Shown here: in pieces, positions 43,142-52,348 of the stretch
Position numbering within the stretch: the stretch's first letter is position 1
Layout: every line of letters starts with the position of its first letter
Assembly: GCA_035456105.1 (NCBI GenBank)
Contig: DATIDV010000030.1
Span: 40,814 to 104,813 of the forward strand
DNA from: Viridibacterium sp035456105
GTDB taxonomy: Bacteria > Pseudomonadota > Gammaproteobacteria > Burkholderiales > Rhodocyclaceae
Direction: 5' to 3'
DNA length: 64,000 nucleotides
Translations under genes and position numbers: made by a program
Notes under the pieces: model-generated
The model's database searches: none
What the model saw: only the letters and a program-made list of their open reading frames with translations
Told to the model about the DNA's origin: nothing

Positions 43142-43920
43142 GCAGTTTCCCGTACCCGGCCGATGGCTTCGCGCAACACATGCACGTGCGCAGAGAAGGC
43201 GTCGGTGTAGGTCACTTCGATGTCGCGCGGACGCGGCAGATCGATCTCGCGTCGGACGAGAATCCTGCCGGGCCGTTTGCTCATGACATACACGGTGTCG
43301 GCGAGGAATACCGCTTCGCGCAGATCGTGCGTCACCAGAATCACGGTAAAGGGCTGTTGCTGCCACAGGTCGCGCAACATGCACCACAGCTCTTCGCGCG
43401 TGAAGGCGTCGAGCGCGCCGAAGGGCTCGTCGAGCATCAGGAGGCGAGGTTTGTGGATCAGCGCACGGCAGATCGAGGCACGCTGCTGCATGCCGCCGGA
43501 GAGCTCCCACGGGAACTTGTCTTCATAGCCCGCAAGGCCGACACGCCTGAGCTGGGCGCGTGCCATCTCCTCATATTCTTCGCGCTTTGCGCGCAGGGTG
43601 CTGCGATAGGGCTCGACGATTTCCATCGGCAGCATGACGTTCTGCAGCGTCGTGCGCCACGGCAGAAGGTTAGCAGCCTGGAAGGCCATGCCGACGATGC
43701 CGAGCGGCCCACCGACCTGGCGTCCGTTGACATAGACATATCCCGAGCTTGGTGGTTTGAGCCCCGAGATGAGCTTCATCAGGGTCGACTTGCCGCAGCC
43801 CGAAGGGCCTACGACGGAGATGAACTCGCCTTCCTTGACGGTGAGGTCGATGTCCTGGATGGCGAGGGGGCCGTCTTCGGCGTAGGCGAGGCTGACGTTT
43901 TCAAAACGGACGAAGCTCAT
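43138..43920 (-). CDS. ABC transporter ATPase, SsuB/TauB type
   Basis: 260 aa. Walker A VGPSGCGKST, Q-loop MAFQAANLLPWRTT, signature LSGGMQQRASICRAL, Walker B LLMLDEPFGALDAFTRE, H-loop VTHDLREAV. This is the pattern of nitrate/sulfonate/taurine-type importers. Start is preceded by the substrate-binding protein gene 81 bases away on the same strand. Confidence 0.9.
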   Translation of the reverse strand: MSFVRFENVSLAYAEDGPLAIQDIDLTVKEGEFISVVGPSGCGKSTLMKLISGLKPPSSGYVYVNGRQVGGPLGIVGMAFQAANLLPWRTTLQNVMLPMEIVEPYRSTLRAKREEYEEMARAQLRRVGLAGYEDKFPWELSGGMQQRASICRALIHKPRLLMLDEPFGALDAFTREELWCMLRDLWQQQPFTVILVTHDLREAVFLADTVYVMSKRPGRILVRREIDLPRPRDIEVTYTDAFSAHVHVLREAIGRVRETA

Positions 43921-44001
43921 GGGGGGGCGTGAGGTCTGCGGGGCTGAGATGCCAAGCGCTGCTCCTTGGTCGAATGGCGTGCGACCAAGGGGGCTGTGCG
44001 A

Positions 44002-45045
44002 CTACTTGATCAGGCGATCTGCCTTGGCGGGCAGGAAGGCCGAGGTAAACAGATCCTTGGCGTTCGGCACGGCCTTGAGGTTGTAGGCCGCGGCGGTCTC
44101 GGCCAGCGAGCGCTGCAGGCGGTCATCCGTCACCGCGCCGAGACCGTTGGCCTTGGCTTCAGGCGTGACCACCACGGACGTCATCGCCATCTTCAGGCGA
44201 CGTGTTTCCAGCGGCAGGTCGGCCAGCGCGTCGGCAGCCTTCACGTAGGCTGCGGCCGCATCCGGGTTGGCGATGGTTTCCTTGAGGGCCTTGTTGAAAG
44301 CACGCAGGAAGCCCTTCACCAGTTCCGGCTTCTCGGCCATGAACTTCGGCGAGGCGATGATGGCATTGCCATACAGCTCGACGCCGTAGTCGTTGTAGAG
44401 CATGACGTTGAGCTCGTTCTCTTTTACGCCGCGTGCTTCGAGGCTCAACACGCTGGTGAAGGAGAAGCCGGTAATGGCATCGACTTCACCTCGCGCCAGC
44501 ATGGTCTCGCGTAGTGCCGGATCAACCGACTGCCATTTCACGGCGGCAGGGTCGACCTTGTTGGACTTGGCGAAGGCAGGGAAGGCCTTGCGGCCGGCAT
44601 CGAAGACTGGTGCGGCAAGCGTCTTGCCGACCAGATCGCCGGGCTTGGTGATATTGGATTTCTTCAGCGTGACGACAGCAGCTGGCGTGAAGTTGTAGAC
44701 CATGTAGACGCCCTGGATCTTCGAACCCGGGTTTTGTGAGTCGTACTCGGCCAGCGCGTTGAAATCGGCAAAGCCCATCTCGTAGGCGCCGCTGGCAACG
44801 CGGGTCACAGCACCGACGGAACCAGAGCCGCTATCGACCGTGACGTCGAGGCCTTCGGCCGCGAAATAACCCTTGGCCTTGGCCAGCAGGAAGGGGGCGG
44901 AGGGGCCTTCGAAGCGCCAGTCCAGCGTGAATTTCATCTTGTACGGTTCATCCGCATGGGCGTTGGCGCTCAGGCCAAGGAGCAGGCTGGCTAGCAAAGC
45001 AGTGGCCGAGCAACGGAAGAGTTTGGCAAACGTGGATTGCAACAT
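44002..45045 (-). CDS. NMT1/SsuA-type substrate-binding protein
   Basis: 347 aa from the ATG at 45045, preceded by CAGGAGACCCTG; earlier ATGs at 45066 and 45087 have no such site. Signal peptide ends ANAHADEP. The mature protein carries the family start KMKFTLDWRFEGPSAPFLLA, then GLDVTVDSGSGSVGAVTRVA, and ends LPAKADRLIK. Ligand not predictable from sequence. A sigma-54-type promoter (45083-45098) lies 38 bases upstream, giving a leader of about 27 bases that holds the ribosome binding site. Confidence 0.85.
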   Translation of the reverse strand: MLQSTFAKLFRCSATALLASLLLGLSANAHADEPYKMKFTLDWRFEGPSAPFLLAKAKGYFAAEGLDVTVDSGSGSVGAVTRVASGAYEMGFADFNALAEYDSQNPGSKIQGVYMVYNFTPAAVVTLKKSNITKPGDLVGKTLAAPVFDAGRKAFPAFAKSNKVDPAAVKWQSVDPALRETMLARGEVDAITGFSFTSVLSLEARGVKENELNVMLYNDYGVELYGNAIIASPKFMAEKPELVKGFLRAFNKALKETIANPDAAAAYVKAADALADLPLETRRLKMAMTSVVVTPEAKANGLGAVTDDRLQRSLAETAAAYNLKAVPNAKDLFTSAFLPAKADRLIK

Positions 45046-45347
45046 CAGGGTCTCCTGGGGATTCATGACAACAAGGCGCAAGAGCAACGCCTATGCCATG
45101 CTGAATCAAGGGAGTAGCGCCCCAAAATGCGTTGTAGCGGGGCCATGCCGGTGCATTGCAGTGAGTGTTGGCGGTAGAGAAGGCACCGTGGGCAGATTTA
45201 ATGCCGTGAAGTGGTGCATGAGACCGAAAACTTATGCCAGAACTGAAATTGATTATTTGTGAACAGCCGGGTTGGGCGCATCTCTGGCGAAGGCGGCCCG
45301 GACCGTGTGGATGGGGCACAATGAACGCTTACTTAGGAGACTGATCC
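45046..45347. other. Divergent intergenic region ABC operon 1 / metallopeptidase
   Basis: 302 bases. Holds the sigma-54-type promoter at 45083-45098 on the minus strand and the ribosome binding site TTAGGAGACTGATCC of the metallopeptidase. No gene is supported. Confidence 0.6.
45083..45098 (-). promoter_or_regulatory. Predicted sigma-54 promoter of ABC operon 1
   Basis: Minus strand TGGCATAGGCGTTGCT: -24 GG and -12 GC separated by exactly 10 bp, TTGCT ideal. Start of transcription would fall near 45072. Confidence 0.75.
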
Positions 45348-46220
45348 ATGCGTTTCGACGACGACAGTGAAAGCAGCAACGTAGATGACCGGCGTGGCGG
45401 CGGTGGTGGCATGCGACGCGGCGGCACGATTGGCATAGGCACGGCGGTGCTGGCGCTCGCCGCCTGGTACTTTGGCATCGATCCCTCGATCGTCCTTAAT
45501 GGCAGTCGCGCCCTGCAGGGGAATGCACAGCAGGAGCAGGGCAGCGGCCAGCCGGTGCAAGCGAGCGCGGAAGAGGAGAAGTCCGTGCACTTCGTGAAGG
45601 TCGTGCTGCGCGATCTGGAAAAAACCTGGCAAGAGCAGCTGCCAGCGCAGACTGGCAAGCCCTATGTCGATCCGCGTCTGGTGCTGTTCCGCGGCGCCAC
45701 GCAAACCGCATGCGGTACTGGCGAGACGGCCATGGGCCCTTTTTACTGCCCGGCCGATCAGAAGGTCTACATCGACCTCGCTTTTTACGATGAACTGCAA
45801 CGCCGCTTCAAGGCGCCCGGTGACTTCGCCCAGGCCTACGTGATCGCCCACGAAGTCGGTCATCACATGCAGCAATTGCTTGGCATATCCGGCAAGGTGC
45901 ATCAGGCGCAGGAGCGGGCCAGCCAGACACAGGCCAATGCATTATCGGTACGGCTGGAATTGCAGGCCGATTGTTTCGCAGGCGTTTGGGCTTACTACGC
46001 CAACAAGGAGCGCCACGCGCTGGAGCCGGGAGACGTAGACGAAGCCATGCGAGCGGCAACTGCCATCGGCGACGACGCCCTGCAGCAGGCTGCGCAGGGA
46101 CGCGTCGTGCCGGACAGTTTCACGCACGGCAGCTCGGAACAACGCAAGCGCTGGCTGCTGCGAGGTCTTGAGTCCGGCAGTCTGGGGCAGTGCGACACCT
46201 TCAAGACGCGCGAGCTCTGA
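45348..46220 (+). CDS. Putative neutral zinc metallopeptidase (YpfJ family)
   Basis: 290 aa. N-terminal arginine/glycine-rich cytoplasmic part (DDRRGGGGGMRRGG), one membrane helix (GTAVLALAAWYFGIDPS), then the periplasmic peptidase domain with zinc-binding VIAHEVGHHMQQ (HExxH) and the later LELQADCFAGVWA holding the third ligand. The family is widespread and its target unknown. Well-formed start with TTAGGAGA upstream. Confidence 0.9.
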   Translation: MRFDDDSESSNVDDRRGGGGGMRRGGTIGIGTAVLALAAWYFGIDPSIVLNGSRALQGNAQQEQGSGQPVQASAEEEKSVHFVKVVLRDLEKTWQEQLPAQTGKPYVDPRLVLFRGATQTACGTGETAMGPFYCPADQKVYIDLAFYDELQRRFKAPGDFAQAYVIAHEVGHHMQQLLGISGKVHQAQERASQTQANALSVRLELQADCFAGVWAYYANKERHALEPGDVDEAMRAATAIGDDALQQAAQGRVVPDSFTHGSSEQRKRWLLRGLESGSLGQCDTFKTREL

Positions 46221-46277
46221 TCGCGCGCCCTCAGGATCCTGAGCGCTGAGAAGTTGATTACGATCTCAATATACGAT

Positions 46278-46349
46278 CGTCATCCCGGCGAAAGCCCGGA
46301 TCCAGTACCCAACGTGTGATCTGGATCCCGGCCTTCGCCGGGATGACGA
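46278..46349. repeat. 72-bp palindromic repeat with 12-bp ends
   Basis: Ends CGTCATCCCGGC and GCCGGGATGACG are perfect inverted repeats. The same motif recurs at 55474-55501 (complete short hairpin) and 48622-48644 (half copy). This family of dispersed repeats is common in proteobacterial intergenic DNA and here may also end transcripts of the convergent genes. Confidence 0.85.
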
Positions 46350-46431
46350 GTTTGTTTCGAAGGCTTTCTCCGTCTGGGCGACTATTTCATTGAACGGGTT
46401 TCACGAAATCGTGAACGGGCTCTGAGGCCTC

Positions 46432-46767
46432 TCAGCCCGCAGCATTGCGCACGCGCAGCAGGCGGGTCGGGTCATTCTGCGAGCCGCCTGCCTTCCCGCG
46501 CTTCCAGCCCATATTGCGCACATAGCTGCCGAGCAGGCCCGCGTCTTCGAGTTGTTGCTCCTCGACCGCCACGTCGCTCTCCGCATGCGGCGCGACGAAT
46601 AGCGCGTCGACCGGGCAGTAGAGTTCGCACATGAAGCAGGTCTGGCAATCAGCCTTGCGCGCGATGATGGGAATGCTTTCCGGCACGATGTCGAAGACAT
46701 CGCGGGGGCAGACCTTTACGCAGATATTGCATTCGATGCAGCGCTCGCTGCTCACCAGTTCGATCAT
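46432..46767 (-). CDS. 2[4Fe-4S] ferredoxin, AprB-like (module 1)
   Basis: 111 aa. Two cluster motifs: CIECNICVKVCP and CQTCFMCELYCP. After the ferredoxin domain follows a 45-residue tail (GLLGSYVRNMGWKRGKAGG) shared with the second module at 50290. Its start overlaps the flavoprotein stop by 1 base, so the two are made together. Likely electron donor or acceptor of the flavoprotein. Confidence 0.88.
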   Translation of the reverse strand: MIELVSSERCIECNICVKVCPRDVFDIVPESIPIIARKADCQTCFMCELYCPVDALFVAPHAESDVAVEEQQLEDAGLLGSYVRNMGWKRGKAGGSQNDPTRLLRVRNAAG

Positions 46768-48422
46768 CAGGCAATCACTTTCGCTGTGAGGGGGTCAGGC
46801 GTCGCGACCGGTGCGTCGACACCCTGGACATGGATGCGGTGCGTCTGCGCTTCGTCGACGGAAGGCAGGTCGCTGCGACGATGCAGGCCACGGCTTTCTC
46901 TGCGCGCTTCAGCGCTGGCCCAGATCAGGCGCGCCGTCGCCAGCATCGATGCAGCCTCGCGAGCGCGCACGCCAAGGCGCGCGTCGCCGTTCGCAGTGCC
47001 AAGATGATCGCGCGCTGCGGCCCAGACGGCGTCGAGCTCGCTGCGTGATTGCGCGATGCGTTTGGCATTTCGGAAATAGTTTACGTCTAGCGGCAAGGTT
47101 TCGGCCTGCACCGCTTGCGTCAGCTCGCGCGTGAAGCCCTCGCCAGCGGCGCGCTTCAAAGGGCGTAGACCGGTGCCTCCCAAGGCGCGCACGGGGCGCG
47201 TATGAATGCGTGTGCCGAGTTGCGCGGCGAAACTGGCGGCGCCACGGCCGCTCCAGGTGCCGCTGGAAATTGCCCACGAGGCATTCGGGCTACCGCCACC
47301 TGAGACGGAGCCGACGAGGATCTCGCGTGAAGCCGCATCACCCGCCGCAAAGAGACCGGGCACGGTCGTCGCGCAATCGTCGCTGACGATGTCGAGGCCG
47401 CCCGTGCCGCGCACCGTGCCCTCCGAGCGTAGCGTCACCGGGAAGCGCTGCTTGAAGGGGTCGAGACCGATGCGATCGAATGGCAGGAAGCAGTTCGGCT
47501 GGCCGCGGATCAGCCACTGGTGCTCTTCCGGCACGCCCTTGTCCATCAAGGCGTAGATGCGGTGGCCGGCGATCATGGCGCGCGCGATGCGCGTGGCACG
47601 GTCGCCACCGCCTTCAGGGAGAGGGGTGCCGTCTTCGAGAAAGAAACTGGCGAAGGTGAAGGTCAGGCCCTTGGTGATGGTGGCGTGCTCGGCCGCAACG
47701 CCGTATTGCGCCGAGAACTCCATGCCGGAAAAACGCGCACCGGCTTCGGCAGCCATCAGATAGCCGTCGCCGGTGTTGCCGTCGCAACCGAGGGCGCGTG
47801 ACAGGAAGGTGCAACCGCCTGTGGCGACCACCACTGCACCGGCGTGTACTTCCCAGCGCTGGCCGCTGCGCAATTCGTTGCCTGCTGCGCCAGCCACTGC
47901 GCCATCAGCCCACAGCAATTCGAGCGCAGGGTGATGATCGAGGATCGTTACGCCAGCGGCGCGCACACGGCGACGCATGTTGTACATGTAGTCCGGCCCG
48001 CGCAGGTTGGCGCGATAGGGCTGGCCTTCGTCGTCGAGCGGGAAGGGGTAGCCATCGGCAGCGAGATCGTCGAGCCCCTTCACGGCCTGCTCCATGGTGC
48101 GCAGCAGCCAGCGTTTGTCCGCGAGACCAGTCGACTTGTCGAGGCGGCGTTCGGCCTCCGCGTCGCGCTGCGCAGCTTGCGGCAGATACCAGGCGCCGGT
48201 GTTGGAAGGCGCTGTCGCGCCCGAGGTGCCGCAGTAACCCTTGTCGGCGAGGATGACGCTTGCGCCGCTTTTTGCAGCTGCCAGCGCAGCCCAGGTGCCG
48301 GCTGGACCGCCGCCCAGCACCAACACGTCCACGCGGTGGATGACGTTGTCTTGCGGGCTGGCGTGGGTTTCGCCCTCGGGCGAAGCGTTTGAAGCAGGGG
48401 AGGCTTGCTGTGGCGTGCTCAT
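46767..48422 (-). CDS. FAD-dependent oxidoreductase, fumarate reductase/AprA-like (module 1)
   Basis: 551 aa. Dinucleotide-binding N-terminus VDVLVLGGGPAGTWAALAAA, then GTSGATAPSNTG, and an FAD-binding_2 core with AVVVATGGCTF, GNTGDGYLMAAEAGARFSGMEF, and the C-terminal FAD site TVPGLFAAGDAAS. The C-terminal helical domain (about 420-530) fits the SdhA/AprA superfamily. It lacks a signal peptide, so it is cytoplasmic. Partner ferredoxin follows at once. A sigma-54-type promoter lies 34 bases upstream. Substrate unknown; it is a paralogue of the 50667-52334 protein. Confidence 0.85.
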   Translation of the reverse strand: MSTPQQASPASNASPEGETHASPQDNVIHRVDVLVLGGGPAGTWAALAAAKSGASVILADKGYCGTSGATAPSNTGAWYLPQAAQRDAEAERRLDKSTGLADKRWLLRTMEQAVKGLDDLAADGYPFPLDDEGQPYRANLRGPDYMYNMRRRVRAAGVTILDHHPALELLWADGAVAGAAGNELRSGQRWEVHAGAVVVATGGCTFLSRALGCDGNTGDGYLMAAEAGARFSGMEFSAQYGVAAEHATITKGLTFTFASFFLEDGTPLPEGGGDRATRIARAMIAGHRIYALMDKGVPEEHQWLIRGQPNCFLPFDRIGLDPFKQRFPVTLRSEGTVRGTGGLDIVSDDCATTVPGLFAAGDAASREILVGSVSGGGSPNASWAISSGTWSGRGAASFAAQLGTRIHTRPVRALGGTGLRPLKRAAGEGFTRELTQAVQAETLPLDVNYFRNAKRIAQSRSELDAVWAAARDHLGTANGDARLGVRAREAASMLATARLIWASAEARRESRGLHRRSDLPSVDEAQTHRIHVQGVDAPVATPDPLTAKVIA

Positions 48423-48455
48423 TGCGGCTGTCTTTCAAAAGGCTCCGCACTGTCT

Positions 48456-48471
48456 AGCAGTTCGCATGCCA
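48456..48471 (-). promoter_or_regulatory. Predicted sigma-54 promoter of flavoprotein-ferredoxin module 1
   Basis: Minus strand TGGCATGCGAACTGCT with the 10-bp GG-GC spacing; transcription would start about 22 bases before the flavoprotein ATG. Confidence 0.7.
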
Positions 48472-48621
48472 TTTGTGGAAACACAGGGCGTGGCCCGCAA
48501 AGCCTTTCCAGATAAGGCTTTGCGGGGAATTCCACATTGCTTTATGAGCTGTGAAGCGTGACGTGTGGTGATAAATCACCACGCTAATTTCCGGGCTGCT
48601 CTTAATCAAACAGTGTGTGCT

Positions 48622-48644
48622 ACCCGGCTTTCGCCGGGATGACG
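48622..48644. repeat. Partial copy of the CGTCATCCCGGC repeat
   Basis: ACCCGGCTTTCGCCGGGATGACGAC-type sequence; only the right end is intact. Lies between flavoprotein 1 and the DHA2 exporter. Confidence 0.6.
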
Positions 48645-48667
48645 ACCCTTTGGGCGGAAGCCGGTGC

Positions 48668-50143
48668 TCAGGCCGCAGCAGGCCGATGACCCGAGACTTC
48701 GGCGCCGGCATCTGCGTCGAGCCTGAGGAAGCTGAATGAGGACACCAGCGCAATCAGGCCGATGACGATGAAGGCCGCGCGAAAATCATCGAGCAGCAGG
48801 ATAGGCGTGCCGTGCAGCCGTTGCGAGATATTGAGCACGGCGGCGGCCACGGCCACGCCCAGCAACATGGCCACCTGTTGCAGCATGCTCGACAGGGTTG
48901 AGGACGAACTGCGCTGTGCCGTCGTGATGTCGGCAAAGGCCAATGTGCTGAGTGCGGTGAATTGCATCGAACGTGTCAGCCCGGCTAGCACCAGGATGGC
49001 GACGACGAGATATTCCGGCGTACTTTTCGTAAAGGCGGCGCAAGCCATGATGGATAGCGCGGCGATGATGCCGTTGACCACCAGCACGCGGCGAAAACCG
49101 AAGCGTCGCAGCGTCGGCGTCGTGATCGTTTTCATGCCCAGGTTGCCGGCAAAATAAGCCAGCACGTACGCACCCGCCGCCAGTGCAGTCATGCCGAAGC
49201 CCAACTGGAAAAACAGCGGAAGCAGGAAAGGTGTGGCATTGATCGACAGGCGGAAATAAGTGCCCGCCGACAGCGTCGAGATGGCAAAGGTTGGTACGCG
49301 GAAAGTGCTGAGATCGAGCAGGGGCCGCGCGGCGCGATGCAGATGGCGGATCGCGAAGAAGCCGATGACACTGCCTGCAATGACTAGCAGCGCGGGCGTC
49401 GCATAGGTGCCGTGTGCATGTACGAAGGACTCGAGCCCGTAGAGTAGCCCTGCCATGCCAAGAGCCGACAGCACGAAGCCTTTTACGTCGAGCGCGGGCT
49501 GCGCAGCGTCGCGATGGTTCGGTATGAAGCGTGAGACGAGGAAGATGCCGATGGCCCCCAGAGGGACATTGATGAAGAAGTTCCAACGCCACGAAGCATA
49601 GGTGGTGATGAAGCCGCCCAGCAGCGGGCCGATGACGGGCGCAAACAGCGCGGGCCAGGAGATGAGTGCGATGGCATGCACGAGCTCGGATTTCTCTGCC
49701 TGGCGCAGCACGACGATGCGGCCAACGGGCGTCATCATCGATGCGCCGAGGCCTTGCATGGCGCGCGTCAGCACGAACTGCGAGAGGTTCTGCGACAGGC
49801 CACAGCCGAGCGAGGCGAGGGTGAAGATCAGGATGGCGAGCAGGAAGACATTGCGTGCGCCGAAGCGATCCGCCATCCAGCCTGACAGCGGCATGAACAC
49901 CGCCACGGTCAGCATGTACACGGTGATGCCGACGCTCATCTCCAGCGGTTGCACGCCGAAGGACAGTGCCATCTGCGGCAGCGAGGTGGCGATGATCGAG
50001 CTGTCGAGCAACTGCATGAAGAACGCGCTGGCGACGATGAGCGCCACCAGTCGTGAGTCGGGACTCAGCTCACGTGTGGATCGCTTGCTGGTTTCTTGAG
50101 CAGGCACTGCCTGTGTTGTCTGCGGAGCTTGGGGTGGTGACAT
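48668..50143 (-). CDS. DHA2-family MFS exporter
   Basis: 491 aa, about 14 membrane segments. ASAFFMQLLDSSIIATSLPQ (helix 1), GWMADRFGARN (motif A), GPLLGGFITTYASWRWNFFI (motif C). It lies between the two flavoprotein modules, 146 bases after ferredoxin 2 and in the same direction, so it may share the transcript of module 2. It could export the product of the modules or protect from a toxic intermediate; this is inference. Confidence 0.88.
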   Translation of the reverse strand: MSPPQAPQTTQAVPAQETSKRSTRELSPDSRLVALIVASAFFMQLLDSSIIATSLPQMALSFGVQPLEMSVGITVYMLTVAVFMPLSGWMADRFGARNVFLLAILIFTLASLGCGLSQNLSQFVLTRAMQGLGASMMTPVGRIVVLRQAEKSELVHAIALISWPALFAPVIGPLLGGFITTYASWRWNFFINVPLGAIGIFLVSRFIPNHRDAAQPALDVKGFVLSALGMAGLLYGLESFVHAHGTYATPALLVIAGSVIGFFAIRHLHRAARPLLDLSTFRVPTFAISTLSAGTYFRLSINATPFLLPLFFQLGFGMTALAAGAYVLAYFAGNLGMKTITTPTLRRFGFRRVLVVNGIIAALSIMACAAFTKSTPEYLVVAILVLAGLTRSMQFTALSTLAFADITTAQRSSSSTLSSMLQQVAMLLGVAVAAAVLNISQRLHGTPILLLDDFRAAFIVIGLIALVSSFSFLRLDADAGAEVSGHRPAAA

Positions 50144-50289
50144 GAATGTTGTGGCGTGCGTGGTGCGGTGTGATGGGTGTGACGTGGAAGTCGGATTCCG
50201 AACATGGACCTGCGCGCATAGTAGTAGTTGCCTGCCTGCGGGAAGAAAGCGCTGTCGTGATGTTTTGTGTCGTTACCGGTTTCAGAACG

Positions 50290-50670
50290 TCAAGCCTTGG
50301 CATTTCCGCGAGAACTGCGCTTCCATGCTTCGCCGAGGCCTCCGGGAAAGTCCTCGTGCATGCGGTACGACAGATCGCCTGCCGCGCCGGCCGGCTTGCC
50401 CGGCGCCCAACCCAGCGCGCGGCGATAGCTGCCGAGCAGGCCCGCGTTGATGATGGCCTGCTGGTCGAGTGCCTGCTCGGGCGCGAGGCGTGGTGACACG
50501 TAGATGGCGTCGACCGGGCAGTACAGCTCGCACAGATAGCAGGTCTGGCAGTCCTCGCGCCGCGCCAGCATGGGCACGCCTTCCGGCACCGCATCGAACA
50601 CCAGGTCCGGGCAGGCGGCCACGCATTTGTCGCACTCGATGCAGGCTTCGGTATGGATGAACTCGATCAT
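50290..50670 (-). CDS. 2[4Fe-4S] ferredoxin, AprB-like (module 2)
   Basis: 126 aa from ATG 50670, which overlaps the flavoprotein stop by 4 bases. Cluster motifs CIECDKCVAACP and CQTCYLCELYCP, followed by the shared tail motif GLLGSYRRALGWAPGK. Clear paralogue of the module 1 ferredoxin (same cluster spacing and VFD-VPE segment), with a longer C-terminus. Confidence 0.88.
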   Translation of the reverse strand: MIEFIHTEACIECDKCVAACPDLVFDAVPEGVPMLARREDCQTCYLCELYCPVDAIYVSPRLAPEQALDQQAIINAGLLGSYRRALGWAPGKPAGAAGDLSYRMHEDFPGGLGEAWKRSSRGNAKA

Positions 50671-52334
50671 GCTGTGGCGACCTCGGCTATTGCTGCCGGT
50701 TGCGTTCGCGGCGCAGCAGGTGTCCACGCCAGCGGCACACGCCACTGGCGCAGCGTGTCGAGACCGCTGACGTGGATGTGATAGGGGGGCAATGCGGGCG
50801 CCGATGCAGGTGACTGCGGAAAGTCTTCACGGCGATGCAGGACACAAGACTCTTCACGTGCCAGCGCGCTGGTGAAGAACAGGCGCGCACTGGCGATCAT
50901 CGCGTTGAGTTCATGCAAGCGCACCTGCGCGCGAACCTGCCCGTCGGGTGTGTCAGCATGAGCCTCGGGCGCGATGCGATGACGCGTGGCCCATAGCGCG
51001 TCCAGCTCCGCGAGGCCGGCACGCAATCCTTCTCCGGTGCGGAAGTAGTTGCGGTCAAGTGGCACGACTTGCGCCTGTACGCGCTCGAAGGCCTCGCGAT
51101 AGGGGATGTCTTTCTCTGCTGCGGCGGTGTCCTTGCTTGTGCTTGCTCCTGATATGTCGGTGACATCGTGCACGACGCGCTCTGCGCCGCGCGCTCCTAC
51201 TTCGCGTGCGCGTCGTGCTGCGGCAGCGCCCGCCCAGGTGCCCGATGCATTGGTCCACGACGAGGCGGGTCCGCCGCCCGACGCTGCGGGGCCGACGAGC
51301 CGTTCCTTGCTGACCACGTCACCTGCAGCGAACAGGCCCGGCACGCTGGTTTCGCACTGCTCGCTGGTCAGCAAGCCGCCCGTGCCGCGCACCGTGCCTT
51401 CGTAGAACAGGCGTATCTCGTAGGGCACGCGGAACGGATCACTGCCCATACGATTGAAGTAGAGGAAAATGTTCGGCTGGCCTTGTCGATAACCTTCAGC
51501 GAGGTAATCGCCAGCCTTGTCGAGCACGGCGAATACGCGTTCGCCATCCGCCAGTTTGCGGAACAGCTGCGGGCGTGGCACGGCCTGGCCCTGCGCGTCG
51601 CTGAAGCTGGCGCTGCGATAGATGATGCCCTTGGTCAGCGCGCCGGTCGCTGGTGCGATCGCGTAGTTCGAGGTGAATTCCAACCCCGAGAACGTAGCAC
51701 CGGCTTGCGCTGCCATCAGGTAGCCATCGCCGGTGAGATTGAAAGTTCCGGTCGCACCCGAGCGGAAAGCGCATCCGCCCGTTGCCATGACGACAGCATT
51801 GGCGCGCACATCCCACGTGCCTGCCGCGTGACGACCATAGGCCCGGCTCACGCCGCGCGCGCCAGCCACACCATCGTTGGCCTGGAGCAACGACAGGGCA
51901 GGGCTGTGATCGAGAATCTTCACACCAGTCTTGCGCAGGCGACGACGCAGGAACTGCAGGTAGTCGGGCCCGCGCAGATTGCCGCGGAACTCTCCTCCGA
52001 GTTCATTGCGTGGCCACTCGTAGCCCCATTCGGTCAGGCGATCGAGATTGGCGCAGGTCTGGTCATAGACGCGCTCCACCCAGGAAGGATCGATGAAGGG
52101 CTGGCCCTCTTTCACGCGCGAGCCGACCATGCCGAGGCGCTGTGTCGCGTCGTCCGGCACGATGTAGTGCACCGTCGAGTTGGTCGGCGCGGTCGCGCCG
52201 GAGGTGCCGACATAGCCCTTGTCCACCAGCACCACGCTCGCGCCGGCCTCGCGGGCGGTCAGTGCTGCCCAGCAGCCTGCCGGGCCACCGCCGATCACCA
52301 GCACATCGCAACTCAATTCTGTTGTCATGGTCAT
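50667..52334 (-). CDS. FAD-dependent oxidoreductase, fumarate reductase/AprA-like (module 2)
   Basis: 555 aa. Starts with CDVLVIGGGPAGCWAALTAR and GTSGATAPTNST, then VVMATGGCAFRSGATGT, GDGYLMAAQAGATFSGLEF and SVPGLFAAGDVVSKE. Same order as module 1, differing in the region that covers the active site (HYIVPDDATQRLG versus WYLPQAAQRDAEAE). Two close but distinct paralogues suggest two related substrates or sequential steps. It is 14 bases after the nitroreductase gene, in one operon. Confidence 0.85.
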   Translation of the reverse strand: MTMTTELSCDVLVIGGGPAGCWAALTAREAGASVVLVDKGYVGTSGATAPTNSTVHYIVPDDATQRLGMVGSRVKEGQPFIDPSWVERVYDQTCANLDRLTEWGYEWPRNELGGEFRGNLRGPDYLQFLRRRLRKTGVKILDHSPALSLLQANDGVAGARGVSRAYGRHAAGTWDVRANAVVMATGGCAFRSGATGTFNLTGDGYLMAAQAGATFSGLEFTSNYAIAPATGALTKGIIYRSASFSDAQGQAVPRPQLFRKLADGERVFAVLDKAGDYLAEGYRQGQPNIFLYFNRMGSDPFRVPYEIRLFYEGTVRGTGGLLTSEQCETSVPGLFAAGDVVSKERLVGPAASGGGPASSWTNASGTWAGAAAARRAREVGARGAERVVHDVTDISGASTSKDTAAAEKDIPYREAFERVQAQVVPLDRNYFRTGEGLRAGLAELDALWATRHRIAPEAHADTPDGQVRAQVRLHELNAMIASARLFFTSALAREESCVLHRREDFPQSPASAPALPPYHIHVSGLDTLRQWRVPLAWTPAAPRTQPAAIAEVATA

Positions 52335-52348
52335 TCGCGTGTCCGCAA

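Noticed and set aside
42365..43510. Longer version of the ABC permease (381 aa)
   Set aside because: Residues before MKLKSKT are arginine/alanine-rich frame noise overlapping the ATPase gene.
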